DNA of 6,186 nt from Thermoanaerobaculales bacterium. GTDB lineage: Bacteria > Acidobacteriota > Thermoanaerobaculia > Thermoanaerobaculales > Sulfomarinibacteraceae. A program made the position numbers and the translations under genes. Shown here piece after piece: positions 1 to 6,062 of the stretch (its first letter is position 1; every line of letters begins with the position of its first letter). Location: contig JALOKS010000213.1 of the NCBI GenBank assembly GCA_025456385.1, positions 1 through 6,186 on the forward strand. Reading direction: 5' to 3'. The notes beneath the pieces were generated by a model that saw only the letters and a list, made by a program, of their open reading frames with translations, did no database searches and had not been told where the DNA came from.

Positions 1-648
1 CACCGCAGCCTGGTCCTCGAGGGCCGGACCACGGCGGCGGGCCCGCAGCCCCGGCGCCTGCGGGTGCTGGTCAACGGCGTCGACTGCGGCGTGGTCGAGC
101 TCGAGCGGGCCTGGGGCCGGCAGGTCGTGGCCCTGCCCGAGGGCGCGGTTCGTCCCGGCCGCGCCACCGTCGCCTTCGAGGTGCCGGATCGACAGGATGC
201 CGGCAGGCGCCGGCGCACGGTGCTGCTGCGGCGCCTCGGCCTGTTCTTCGACCCGTCGCCGGCGCCCGCCGCCCTCGATAGCGAGCCTCCGTTCGGCATC
301 GACTTCGCGGCCGAGCGCGCGACCCTGCGCGCTCCGGGCCTGCTCGTCGCGCCCTTCACCATGGAGGAGCGGGTCGACGCCCTGACCCTGGCCTACGAGT
401 TCGACTCGCCGGCGGGCGAGGCCGTGCTCGAGGTGGCGCGCCCCGAGGGCGAGGGGCCGGGCCGGGACGCGCCGATTCGGCGCGAGCTGCGGGCCGCGGA
501 GGGGCTCAGCGGCAGCGTGCGCTTCCCGCTCCACGGCCGGCGCGGCCTCTTCCACTTCACGGCCAGGGTCGAGCCCGGCCCGCGGCCGGCACGGCTCGAG
601 CTGCGCTCGATGCGGCTCGTCAGCGAGGAAGGGACGGCGGGTCGCTGA
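1..648 (+). CDS. Hypothetical protein, 3' part only (possible beta-sandwich domain)
   Basis: The frame is open from the first base to the TGA at 646-648, giving 215 residues with no start in view. A GTG at 64 is in frame, but coding-like sequence continues upstream of it, so the gene very probably begins outside the window. I do not recognise the family. What is visible is a soluble, Arg/Glu/Ala-rich sequence with no membrane segment. It shows an alternating hydrophobic pattern typical of beta strands, for example LRVLVNGVDCGVVEL, followed by a segment reading RPGRATVAFEVP. That 'VNG...RPG...' layout resembles jelly-roll or carbohydrate-binding-like accessory domains attached to large enzymes; this is a guess from pattern only. 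Its last 29 bases overlap the 3' end of the opposing DUF6116-like gene. Confidence 0.6.
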   Translation, partial: HRSLVLEGRTTAAGPQPRRLRVLVNGVDCGVVELERAWGRQVVALPEGAVRPGRATVAFEVPDRQDAGRRRRTVLLRRLGLFFDPSPAPAALDSEPPFGIDFAAERATLRAPGLLVAPFTMEERVDALTLAYEFDSPAGEAVLEVARPEGEGPGRDAPIRRELRAAEGLSGSVRFPLHGRRGLFHFTARVEPGPRPARLELRSMRLVSEEGTAGR

Positions 649-886
649 GCTCGTCGTCCGGCGGGGTGACGTCGCGGGGCGGCGGCTCCTCGCGCCGGTG
701 GCGGAGCGACGCCGTGATGAAGGTCAGGGTCGCGAGCAGCAGCTCGTCCACGAACGGCACCGGGTCGGGCACCACGATGTTGACGAGCAGCAGGGCCGCG
801 AGGGCGAGGACGAGCTGCGGGTAGCGCAGGCGCGGCAGCAGGCGCTGCACCAGGGTCGTGAGCGGCGAACCGGTGGGCGCGGTCAC
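620..886 (-). CDS. DUF6116-like small membrane protein
   Basis: This is an 88-residue protein starting at GTG 886-884 and ending with TGA at 622-620. The start is set by a GTGA overlap with the stop of the upstream gene (885-883) and by a GAGGA ribosome binding site at 895-891, so translation is probably coupled. Residues about 21-39 and 47-61 are hydrophobic and look like two membrane helices or a hairpin, separated by the motif VPDPVPFVDE (39-48). The last 25 or so residues are charged and proline-rich (RHRREEPPP...), likely cytoplasmic. The size, the PDP-PF-DE loop and the two hydrophobic stretches match my memory of the DUF6116 family of unknown function; that assignment was not searched. 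The frame stays open upstream of 886, but there it only shadows the 253-residue gene, so the longer version is not real. Confidence 0.75.
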   Translation of the reverse strand: MTAPTGSPLTTLVQRLLPRLRYPQLVLALAALLLVNIVVPDPVPFVDELLLATLTFITASLRHRREEPPPRDVTPPDDELSDPPSLPR

Positions 887-1644
887 GCCTTCCTCGGACC
901 GGCCTTCTTCGGGCGGTAGCTGGAGTAGGCCTCGGCCCGGCCCGACAGGCCGCTGAGCTTGACCACCAGAACCTGGCCCTCGGGGGTGGCCTGAATCCAG
1001 CGCAGGATCTTGTCGTGGAGGCGGCGGCGCTCGTTGGCCGTGAGGTCGATGCCCTGGGTGGCGAAGAACTGGTCGACCATGCCCTTGGCCTCCGGCGTGA
1101 GCTCGACCACGCCGCGGAAGACCTGCAGCAGCGGGCACTCGGCGCTCTCCTCGAAGACCAGGCGGGCGGTCATGTCGACCGCCGCCACCGGCCCGAGGTC
1201 GGCGGTCACGACCGGCTGCGAGCCGGTGAGGGGAGTCGAGGCGGGCCCCATCAGCTCGCCGATCGAGCGCTCGGTCAGGGCGAGCGCCTGCTGGATGGAC
1301 TGCATCAACCGCTCGCCACCGGACGGGAGCTCGGCGCCGGCGCGGGCCGCGAACCACTCCTGGAGCTGGTCGATGAACTCGGCGAACTTGGCGAGACGGC
1401 TGGCCGACACGATGCTCGCGGGCTCGAGCTTCGGCGGCCGAACCCCTGGGCCGGTCTCGTTGCTGCCGCCCAGGGTCTCGGCGAGCAGGGCCGCGAGCGA
1501 GCCCGCCGCGTTGCGGACCGAGATCGCCGCCGGTCCCGCGTCCGAGGCGAGCACCCAGCCGCGGCGCTCGCCGATGAAGCGCGCCAGCCGCTCCAGGTTG
1601 AGGGCGGCCCGCTCGAGCTCCGGTGAGGTGATCTGCTCAGGCAT
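883..1644 (-). CDS. Hypothetical soluble protein, 253 aa
   Basis: I do not recognise this family. I chose ATG 1644-1642 because AGGGA lies 4 bases upstream (1653-1649); an in-frame start at 1674 would add ten residues but falls on the candidate -10 box. The protein is soluble with no signal peptide. Residues about 7-60 look helical and Ala/Leu/Glu-rich (ELERAALNLERLARFIGERRGW). Residues 60-78 form a Gly/Pro linker, 80-132 are again helical with amphipathic character (LAKFAEFIDQLQEWF), and 133-160 form a low-complexity linker. A C-terminal region (160-240) has mixed alpha/beta character with ATQGIDLTANERRRLHDKILRW and a final basic tail KKAGPRKA. It is the first gene of a two-gene unit with the DUF6116-like protein, so it may act with that membrane protein; this is inferred from the overlap only. 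Confidence 0.8.
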   Translation of the reverse strand: MPEQITSPELERAALNLERLARFIGERRGWVLASDAGPAAISVRNAAGSLAALLAETLGGSNETGPGVRPPKLEPASIVSASRLAKFAEFIDQLQEWFAARAGAELPSGGERLMQSIQQALALTERSIGELMGPASTPLTGSQPVVTADLGPVAAVDMTARLVFEESAECPLLQVFRGVVELTPEAKGMVDQFFATQGIDLTANERRRLHDKILRWIQATPEGQVLVVKLSGLSGRAEAYSSYRPKKAGPRKA

Positions 1645-1674
1645 CTGGTCCCTGCAGTCCGGTACGAGGGGCAC

Positions 1675-1680
1675 AGTATA
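1675..1680 (-). promoter_or_regulatory. Candidate -10 box for the minus-strand hypothetical gene
   Basis: Read on the minus strand this is TATACT, five of six matches to TATAAT, ending 30 bases before the ATG at 1644. A start of transcription near 1668 would leave a leader of about 24 bases containing the AGGGA ribosome binding site. The -35 position at normal spacing (1703-1698, TCGCCG) is poor, so the call rests on the -10 box and its placement in the divergent 97-base intergenic region. Confidence 0.4.
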
Positions 1681-1720
1681 GGAGAATTTCGCGCCGCCGG
1701 CGATCCCGGGCCGGCTGACT

Positions 1721-1726
1721 TATGAT
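1721..1726 (+). promoter_or_regulatory. Candidate -10 box for pyrC
   Basis: TATGAT, five of six matches to TATAAT, lies 15 bases before the pyrC ATG at 1742. Transcription starting about seven bases downstream would give a leader of only about 9 bases, which would exclude the weak GGTGG at 1728-1732. No convincing -35 box is seen. Together with the candidate at 1675-1680 this makes the 1645-1741 gap a compact divergent promoter region. Confidence 0.35.
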
Positions 1727-1741
1727 GGGTGGCGAACGAGC

Positions 1742-2788
1742 ATGCAGCTGCTCCTGACCCGACCCGACGACTGGCACCTCCACCTCCGCGACGGTGCGGC
1801 CATGGCCGACGTCCTCGCGCACTCCGCGCGGGTCTTCGCGCGGGCGGTGGTCATGCCCAACCTGCGGCCGCCGGTGACCACGGCCGCCGCGGCGGCCGCC
1901 TACCGCCGCCGGATCCTCGATGCCCTCCCGCGGGCGGCGGGCTTCCAGCCCCTGATGACCCTGTACCTGACGGACCTCACCCCGGTCGACGAGATCGCGG
2001 CCGCCGTCGCCGGCGGCGTCGTGGTCGGCGTCAAGCTCTACCCGGCCGGGGCCACCACCAACTCCGACGCCGGCGTCACCGACATCGAGCGCGTGCGGCC
2101 GGTCCTCGAGGCGATGGCCGAGCTCGGCCTGCCGCTCCTCGTCCACGGCGAGGTCGTCGACCCGGAGGTCGACATCTTCGACCGCGAGCGCGCCTTCATC
2201 GACCGGGTCCTCGACCCGCTCCTGCACTCGGTGCCCGGCCTCAGGCTCGTGTTCGAGCACATCACCACCGGCGACGCGGTGCGGTGGGTGCTCGAGGCCC
2301 CGGCGCGGGTCGCCGCCACCATCACCCCCCACCACCTGCTCTACGACCGCAACGCGATCTTCGCGGGCGGCATCAGCCCCCACCTCTACTGCCTGCCGGT
2401 GCTCAAGCGCGAGCGCCACCGCGAGGCCCTGCTGTGGGCCGCCACCAGCGGCAGCCCGCGCTTCTTCCTCGGTACCGACAGCGCCCCGCACGCGCGCTCG
2501 ACCAAGGAAGCGGCGCACGGCTGCGCCGGCATCTTCTCGGCCCACGCCGCCCTCGAGCTCTGCGCCGAGGCCTTCGAGGACGCCGGCGCGCTCGGTGCGC
2601 TGCAGGGCTTCACCTCGCAGCACGGCGCCGACTTCTACGGGCTGCCCCGTAATGCCGACACCGTCACCCTGGTCCGCGAGCCCTGGACCGTGCCGGCGGC
2701 CTTCGCCTTCGGCGACGGCGAGGTGGTGCCGCTGCGGGCGGGGGAGACGGTGCGCTGGCGTCTGGCCGGCACCTCGGTTTCGAGATAG
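1742..2788 (+). CDS. pyrC: Dihydroorotase, class II (PyrC)
   Basis: This cytoplasmic zinc enzyme catalyses the reversible cyclisation of N-carbamoyl-L-aspartate to dihydroorotate, the third step of de novo pyrimidine synthesis. The 348-residue length fits the short E. coli-type PyrC, not the longer class I enzymes. The N terminus RPDDWHLHLRDG carries the zinc ligands H12 and H14. GVKLYPAGATTNS supplies K98, the carbamylated bridging lysine. VHGE gives H135, FEHITT gives H173, and LGTDSAPHAR gives the catalytic D246; substrate-binding R16 and N40 are also present. All expected active-site residues are there, so it should be active. The start at 1742 places RPDDWH at the usual distance; the ribosome binding site is weak. 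The next gene, pfp, follows after 77 bases on the same strand, but the two have no metabolic link obvious enough to call an operon. Confidence 0.97.
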   Translation: MQLLLTRPDDWHLHLRDGAAMADVLAHSARVFARAVVMPNLRPPVTTAAAAAAYRRRILDALPRAAGFQPLMTLYLTDLTPVDEIAAAVAGGVVVGVKLYPAGATTNSDAGVTDIERVRPVLEAMAELGLPLLVHGEVVDPEVDIFDRERAFIDRVLDPLLHSVPGLRLVFEHITTGDAVRWVLEAPARVAATITPHHLLYDRNAIFAGGISPHLYCLPVLKRERHREALLWAATSGSPRFFLGTDSAPHARSTKEAAHGCAGIFSAHAALELCAEAFEDAGALGALQGFTSQHGADFYGLPRNADTVTLVREPWTVPAAFAFGDGEVVPLRAGETVRWRLAGTSVSR

Positions 2789-2865
2789 AGTATCTACTTC
2801 GTCAGGCCGGCAGCTCGATCCGCGGGTGCGGGCGGCGCCGGCCGGTGACACGGGAGCAACGCGGC

Positions 2866-4071
2866 ATGGCCAACATCAACACCCACCGGGGCACGATCGG
2901 CATCCTCACCGGCGGCGGCGACGTGCCGGGGCTCAACCCGGCGATCCGCGCCGTCACCGTGCGCGCGCTGCGCGAGGGCTTCCGCGTGCTCGGCATCCGC
3001 CGCGGCTGGCGGGGCCTGATCGACTTCGACCGCAGCTCGGACAACGGCACCGAGCACGTCATGAACCTCACCGAGGAGGTCGTGAACAAGGTCGGGCGCA
3101 CCGGCGGCACCTTCCTCCACACCTCCCGCACCCGGCCCTCGCACGTGCCGCAGACGGTCGTCCCCGAGCACCTCCGGGACCGCTACCACGCCGAGGTCAA
3201 CGACCTCACCGACGAGGTCCTGGCGAACCTCGGCCACCTCGGCATCGACACCCTGATCCCGATCGGCGGCGACGACACGCTGTCCTACGGCGCCCACCTC
3301 CACCGCCTCGGGGTGCCGGTGATCGCGATCCCGAAGACCATGGACAACGACGTGCCGGGAACCGACTACTGCATCGGCTTCTCGACCTGCGTGACCCGGA
3401 CCATCGCCATGACCCACGCCCTCCGCACCTCGGCCGGCAGCCACGAGCGCTTCCTGGTGATCGAGGTCTTCGGCCGCTACGCGGGCTTCACCGCCCTGCT
3501 GCCGACGATGGCCGGCGCCGCCCACCGCTGCGTCATCCCCGAGCACCCCTTCTCGATCGAGCAGCTCTGCGACCTCCTCGCGCGCGACCGCGACGCCAAC
3601 CCCTCGCACTACAGCGTGGTGCTGGTCTCGGAGGGCGCGACCTTCGACGGCCAGAGCGACATGGTCTTCGAGGACCAGGAGCAGGACATGTTCGGCCACA
3701 AGAAGCTCGGCGGCATCGGCGACCGGGTGGCGCGGGTGCTCAAGGAGATCTCGCCCAAGTTCAACCACGGACGTCGGGTCAACGTCATCAACCAGCGCCT
3801 CGGCTACCTGGTGCGCTCGGGCGACCCCGACGCGCTCGACTGCGTGGTGCCGATGGCCTTCGGCAACCTGGCCATGGACCTCATCCTGGACGGCGTCTCG
3901 GGGCGCCTCGTCAACGTCCGCAACGGCCGCTACGACAACGTGCCGATCGACGTCGTCACCAGCCGCAAGAAGGTGGTCGACGTCGGCAAGTTCTACAACA
4001 CCGAGCGCCTGCGGCCCAAGTACACCCGCTTCGAGGGCGCGCCGGTGTTCATCATGACGAGTGACTATTGA
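2866..4071 (+). CDS. pfp: Pyrophosphate-type 6-phosphofructokinase (PFK group III-like)
   Basis: This phosphofructokinase-family enzyme phosphorylates fructose 6-phosphate to fructose 1,6-bisphosphate. It is 401 residues from ATG 2866, chosen because GGGAG (2852-2856) lies 9 bases upstream; GTG 2845 would put that site inside the gene. The N-terminal nucleotide-site motif is GILTGGGDVPGLNPAIR (12-28). The donor-determining positions read GGDDT (D137) and PKTMDND (K157). In E. coli ATP-PFK both equivalents are glycine (G104 and G124), and Asp plus Lys there is the established mark of pyrophosphate use, so PPi is the likely donor and the reaction would be reversible. D160 is the expected catalytic base and D162 is conserved; VFGRYAG (201-207) matches the MGRHAG substrate loop. 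The protein is longer than the roughly 320-residue bacterial ATP enzymes. Use of ATP instead cannot be excluded from sequence alone. Confidence 0.92.
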   Translation: MANINTHRGTIGILTGGGDVPGLNPAIRAVTVRALREGFRVLGIRRGWRGLIDFDRSSDNGTEHVMNLTEEVVNKVGRTGGTFLHTSRTRPSHVPQTVVPEHLRDRYHAEVNDLTDEVLANLGHLGIDTLIPIGGDDTLSYGAHLHRLGVPVIAIPKTMDNDVPGTDYCIGFSTCVTRTIAMTHALRTSAGSHERFLVIEVFGRYAGFTALLPTMAGAAHRCVIPEHPFSIEQLCDLLARDRDANPSHYSVVLVSEGATFDGQSDMVFEDQEQDMFGHKKLGGIGDRVARVLKEISPKFNHGRRVNVINQRLGYLVRSGDPDALDCVVPMAFGNLAMDLILDGVSGRLVNVRNGRYDNVPIDVVTSRKKVVDVGKFYNTERLRPKYTRFEGAPVFIMTSDY

Positions 4072-4216
4072 TTTCGAATTTCGAATTTCGAATTTGGCCC
4101 CCGCCCGCCCGAGCGGTGATGCAGTCGTCGGGCCCCTTTCGAACCGTCCCACTGCCGTGGCGCGTTGCGGAACCAGGCGGGGGTGGCCGGGAAATTCGAA
4201 ATTCGAAATTCGAAAT
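4071..4216. repeat. Heptamer-armed inverted repeat element, copy 1
   Basis: The left arm (4071-4095) and right arm (4192-4216) are a perfect 25-base inverted repeat. Each arm is a tandem array of a 7-bp unit (AATTTCG on the left, CGAAATT on the right). The 96-base core (4096-4191) is GC-rich; it begins GGCCCCCGCCCGCCCG and ends GGGGGTGGCCGGG, and these two ends can pair partly to extend the stem. The element starts on the last base of the pfp stop codon and ends 8 bases before the gloA ribosome binding site, so it fills the intergenic region. No open frame in it looks like a gene. As RNA it could fold into a long stem and may act as a terminator or stabiliser of the upstream message; there is no U-tract typical of an intrinsic terminator. 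Confidence 0.9.
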
Positions 4217-4224
4217 GATTGAAC

Positions 4225-4230
4225 AGGAGG
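4225..4230 (+). promoter_or_regulatory. Strong ribosome binding site of gloA
   Basis: AGGAGG lies 5 bases before ATG 4236 and 8 bases after the end of repeat copy 1. It decides the gloA start against the longer open frame that runs back through the repeat to about 4068. Confidence 0.85.
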
Positions 4231-4235
4231 CCTGC

Positions 4236-4619
4236 ATGCGTCTTCTCCACACCATGATCCGCGTCGGTGACCTCGAGCGCTCGATCGCCTTCTACACCGA
4301 GGCGCTCGGGATGAAGCTGCTGCGCAGGCAGGACTACCCCGAGGGCAGGTTCACCCTCGCCTTCGTCGGCTACGGCGACGAGGCGACGGACGCGGTCATC
4401 GAGCTCACCCACAACTGGGACACCGCGAGCTACGAGCTCGGCGCCGGCTTCGGCCACATCGCGATCGCCGCGGCCGACATCGCCGCCGCCTGCGACCGGG
4501 TGCGCGAGCACGGCGGTCGCGTGACCCGCGAGCCCGGGCCGATGAAGCACGGCTCCACCGTGATCGCCTTCGTCAAGGACCCCGACGGGTACACCATCGA
4601 GTTCATCGAGAGGAAGTAG
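4236..4619 (+). CDS. gloA: Lactoylglutathione lyase (glyoxalase I)
   Basis: This cytoplasmic enzyme converts the hemithioacetal of methylglyoxal and glutathione into S-lactoylglutathione, the first step of methylglyoxal detoxification. It has 127 residues with two beta-alpha-beta-beta-beta (VOC) modules, the second starting near GFGHIAIA (71-78). The four metal ligands fall at the same numbers as in E. coli GloA: H5 (RLLHTMIRV), E56 (AVIELTHNW), H74 (GFGHIA) and E122 (YTIEFIE). That and the short length point to the Ni/Co-type enzyme. The start is fixed by a perfect AGGAGG at 4225-4230, 5 bases before the ATG. The frame is open further upstream, but that extension is repeat DNA translated as FEFRI/RNSKFE and is not coding. 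The gene sits alone between two copies of the repeat element, and no glyoxalase II is nearby. The true thiol substrate may differ if the host lacks glutathione. Confidence 0.95.
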   Translation: MRLLHTMIRVGDLERSIAFYTEALGMKLLRRQDYPEGRFTLAFVGYGDEATDAVIELTHNWDTASYELGAGFGHIAIAAADIAAACDRVREHGGRVTREPGPMKHGSTVIAFVKDPDGYTIEFIERK

Positions 4620-4625
4620 GGGTTC

Positions 4626-4794
4626 GATTTCGGATTTCGGATCTAGGATTTCGAATTTGGCCCCCGCCCGCCCGGGGGGGAGGGAGGATGCCGCCGCCCA
4701 TGCTCGGGCCCTCCAACTTCCCACGAGGTGTGCCGGGTGAACTTGGGTGGGGGTGGTCGGGAAATTCGAAATTCGAAATCCGAAATTCGAAATC
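4626..4794. repeat. Heptamer-armed inverted repeat element, copy 2
   Basis: The left arm (4626-4658) reads as 7-bp units GATTTCG, GATTTCG, GATCTAG, GATTTCG, AATTT. The right arm (4762-4794) is its inverted counterpart, with 29 of 33 positions matching. The core (4659-4761, 103 bases) starts with the same 16 bases as copy 1 and ends with GGGGGTGGTCGGG, one base different from copy 1. Conservation is highest at the arm/core junctions (27 identical bases at the left, 30 of 31 at the right) and lower in the middle, where short blocks TCGGGCCC and TCCCAC are shared. It lies in the same orientation as copy 1 and, with 49 more bases, makes up the gloA-rlmL gap; no gene is seen there. Confidence 0.9.
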
Positions 4795-4808
4795 TCACCG
4801 CAATCCGC

Positions 4809-4837
4809 TTGTACCGGCGGTCGCTTCGCGCTAGCGT
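4809..4837 (+). promoter_or_regulatory. Weak candidate promoter for rlmL
   Basis: TTGTAC (4809-4814) and TAGCGT (4832-4837) are separated by 17 bases and each match three of six consensus positions. TAGCGT fits the looser TANNNT form and ends 6 bases before ATG 4844, so transcription could start at or next to the ATG. No ribosome binding site precedes the ATG (the preceding bases are TTCCCCC), which would agree with a leaderless message. Confidence 0.25.
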
Positions 4838-4843
4838 TCCCCC

Positions 4844-6046
4844 ATGCTGGAGCTCGGCCGCTCCCACCCGCTGACCGCAACCTGCGCGCGGGGCCTCGAG
4901 GAGGTGCTGACGGAGGAGCTGCGGGCGCTCGGCGCCACGGCGGTGGCGGCGGGCAGGGGCTCGGTCGCATTCGCGGGCCTGCGCACCGCCATGCGGGTTG
5001 TCGCCTCGGTGGTGCGGGGCGAGGTGCGGTCGCGGGAGGACCTCTACGAGCTCGCGGCCTCGGCGCCGTGGAGCGAGATCATCGAGCCCGGGCAGAGCTT
5101 CGCGGTGGAGGTGGTCGGCCGCCACCCGGCCTTCGCCAACACGACCTTCGCCGGCCAGGTGGTCAAGGACGCGGTGGTCGACCGGCTGCGCCAGCAGCGC
5201 GGGTCGCGGCCGGACGTGGAGCGCGAGAACCCGGATGTGCGGCTCCACCTGCGGCTCGTCGAACGCGGGGCGACGACCCTCGGCCTCGACTCCTCGGGCG
5301 AGCCGCTCTCCCACCGCGGCTACCGGCCGCACGGCGGGCCGGCGCCGCTCGCCGAGACCCTGGCTGCCGGCATCCTGCTGCTGGCGGGCTACGACGGCGG
5401 CGAGCCCCTGCTCGACCCGATGTGCGGCACCGGCACCTTCGCCGTCGAGGCGGCGCTGATCGCCACCCGCACGCCGCCCGGTCTGCGGCGGGACTTCGCC
5501 TTCGAGCGCTGGCGGCTGCACGATCGCGGCCTCTTCGAGGAGGTGCGGCGCGAGGCGCGCCACGGCCACCGCGACGCGCCGGCGCCGATCGCGGCCCGCG
5601 ACCGCGACGAGCGCGCGATCCGTGCCACCGAGCGCAACCTCAAGGCGGCGTGGATGGACCGCTGGGTGCAGGTGGAGCAGCGCGACGCCCTCGACCTCCG
5701 GCTGCCCTGGGGGGCGGGCGGGACGGTGGTCGCCAACCCGCCCTACGGCAAGCGCATGGGCGAGGTCGCGCGGCTCGGCGGGCTCTACCGCCGCTTCGGC
5801 GACAGCCTCAAGCAGCACGCCACCGGCGCCACCGCCTGGCTGCTGGTGGGGGAGCCGAGCCTGGCCCGCCAGATCGGCCTCAAACCGACCCGCAAGATCC
5901 CGCTCTTCAACGGCCCCATCGAGTGCCGGCTCCTGAAGTTCGAGCTCTACGAAGGGTTTCACCTTCGAATTCTTAATTTTCAATTCTTAATTCTCAATTT
6001 CAACCCGACCCCCCGGAACACTTCGGGAGGGCAGGCGGAAATTTAA
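4844..6046 (+). CDS. rlmL: 23S rRNA (guanine-N2) methyltransferase RlmL, THUMP-containing, with repeat-derived C-terminal tail
   Basis: This SAM-dependent RNA methyltransferase matches the N-terminal (RlmL) half of E. coli RlmKL, which makes m2G2445 in 23S rRNA. The fused RlmK half is absent, as in many bacteria. Residues about 1-155 are the ferredoxin-like plus THUMP RNA-binding region (ATCARGLEEVLTEEL near the start, then ASAPWSEIIEPGQSFAVEV and FAGQVVKDAVVDRL). LGLDSSGEPLSHRGYR (147-161) leads into the catalytic domain, with SAM motif I DPMCGTGTFAVEAA (191-204) and catalytic NPPYGKR (298-304). The conserved domain ends near LLKFELYEG (363-371). The remaining 29 or so residues (FHLRILNFQFLILNF...) are encoded by AT-rich repeat copy 3, and the TAA lies inside that repeat's right arm, so the natural stop has apparently been lost. 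The assignment to RlmL over another THUMP methyltransferase (YpsC type) is likely, but the target base is inferred. Confidence 0.92.
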   Translation: MLELGRSHPLTATCARGLEEVLTEELRALGATAVAAGRGSVAFAGLRTAMRVVASVVRGEVRSREDLYELAASAPWSEIIEPGQSFAVEVVGRHPAFANTTFAGQVVKDAVVDRLRQQRGSRPDVERENPDVRLHLRLVERGATTLGLDSSGEPLSHRGYRPHGGPAPLAETLAAGILLLAGYDGGEPLLDPMCGTGTFAVEAALIATRTPPGLRRDFAFERWRLHDRGLFEEVRREARHGHRDAPAPIAARDRDERAIRATERNLKAAWMDRWVQVEQRDALDLRLPWGAGGTVVANPPYGKRMGEVARLGGLYRRFGDSLKQHATGATAWLLVGEPSLARQIGLKPTRKIPLFNGPIECRLLKFELYEGFHLRILNFQFLILNFNPTPRNTSGGQAEI

Positions 6047-6062
6047 AATTTAGAATTAAGAA
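5964..6062. repeat. Heptamer-armed inverted repeat element, copy 3 (divergent, overlapping rlmL 3' end)
   Basis: The left arm (about 5964-6000) again has a 7-bp period: AATTCTT, AATTTTC, AATTCTT, AATTCTC, AATTTCA. The right arm (about 6039-6062) pairs with it; 6046-6062 matches the inverse of 5984-6000 at 16 of 17 positions. The 38-base core (6001-6038) is GC-rich and has its own hairpin around CCCCCCG/CGGGAGGG. It is shorter and more diverged than copies 1 and 2, but the architecture and period are the same. The first part of the left arm has no partner on the right, because sequence resembling an insertion sequence begins at about 6063. Confidence 0.75.

Noticed and set aside
2783..2795. 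Small palindrome AGATA-GAG-TATCT at the pyrC stop, possibly an operator or promoter for pfp
   Set aside because: Five-base arms are expected by chance and no matching promoter spacing was found in the 77-base pyrC-pfp gap.
1637..2851. Long open minus-strand frame opposite pyrC
   Set aside because: The composition is Gly/Arg/Val/Glu-biased with no recognisable domain, while the plus strand encodes an intact dihydroorotase.
2845..2865. Upstream GTG start for pfp adding seven residues
   Set aside because: The only good ribosome binding site (GGGAG, 2852-2856) would lie inside the coding sequence, and ATG 2866 is at the right distance from it.
2794..4152. Long open minus-strand frame opposite pfp
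   Set aside because: It is rich in Val, Asp, His and Arg, as expected for the complement of GC-rich coding DNA, and lies opposite a clear phosphofructokinase.
4071..4216. CRISPR-like repeat array
   Set aside because: The repeats are 7-bp tandem units without spacers, arranged as two inverted arms; there are no cas genes nearby.
4068..4235. N-terminal extension of gloA starting MISNFEFRI
   Set aside because: The extension translates repeat copy 1; AGGAGG at 4225 and the E. coli-like ligand numbering (H5, E56, H74, E122) fix the start at 4236.
4643..5983. Long minus-strand frame opposite rlmL, ending in FRISDFEFRIS-like peptides
   Set aside because: It is the complement of rlmL joined to translated repeat DNA; the heptapeptide pattern comes from the 7-bp repeats, not from a protein family.
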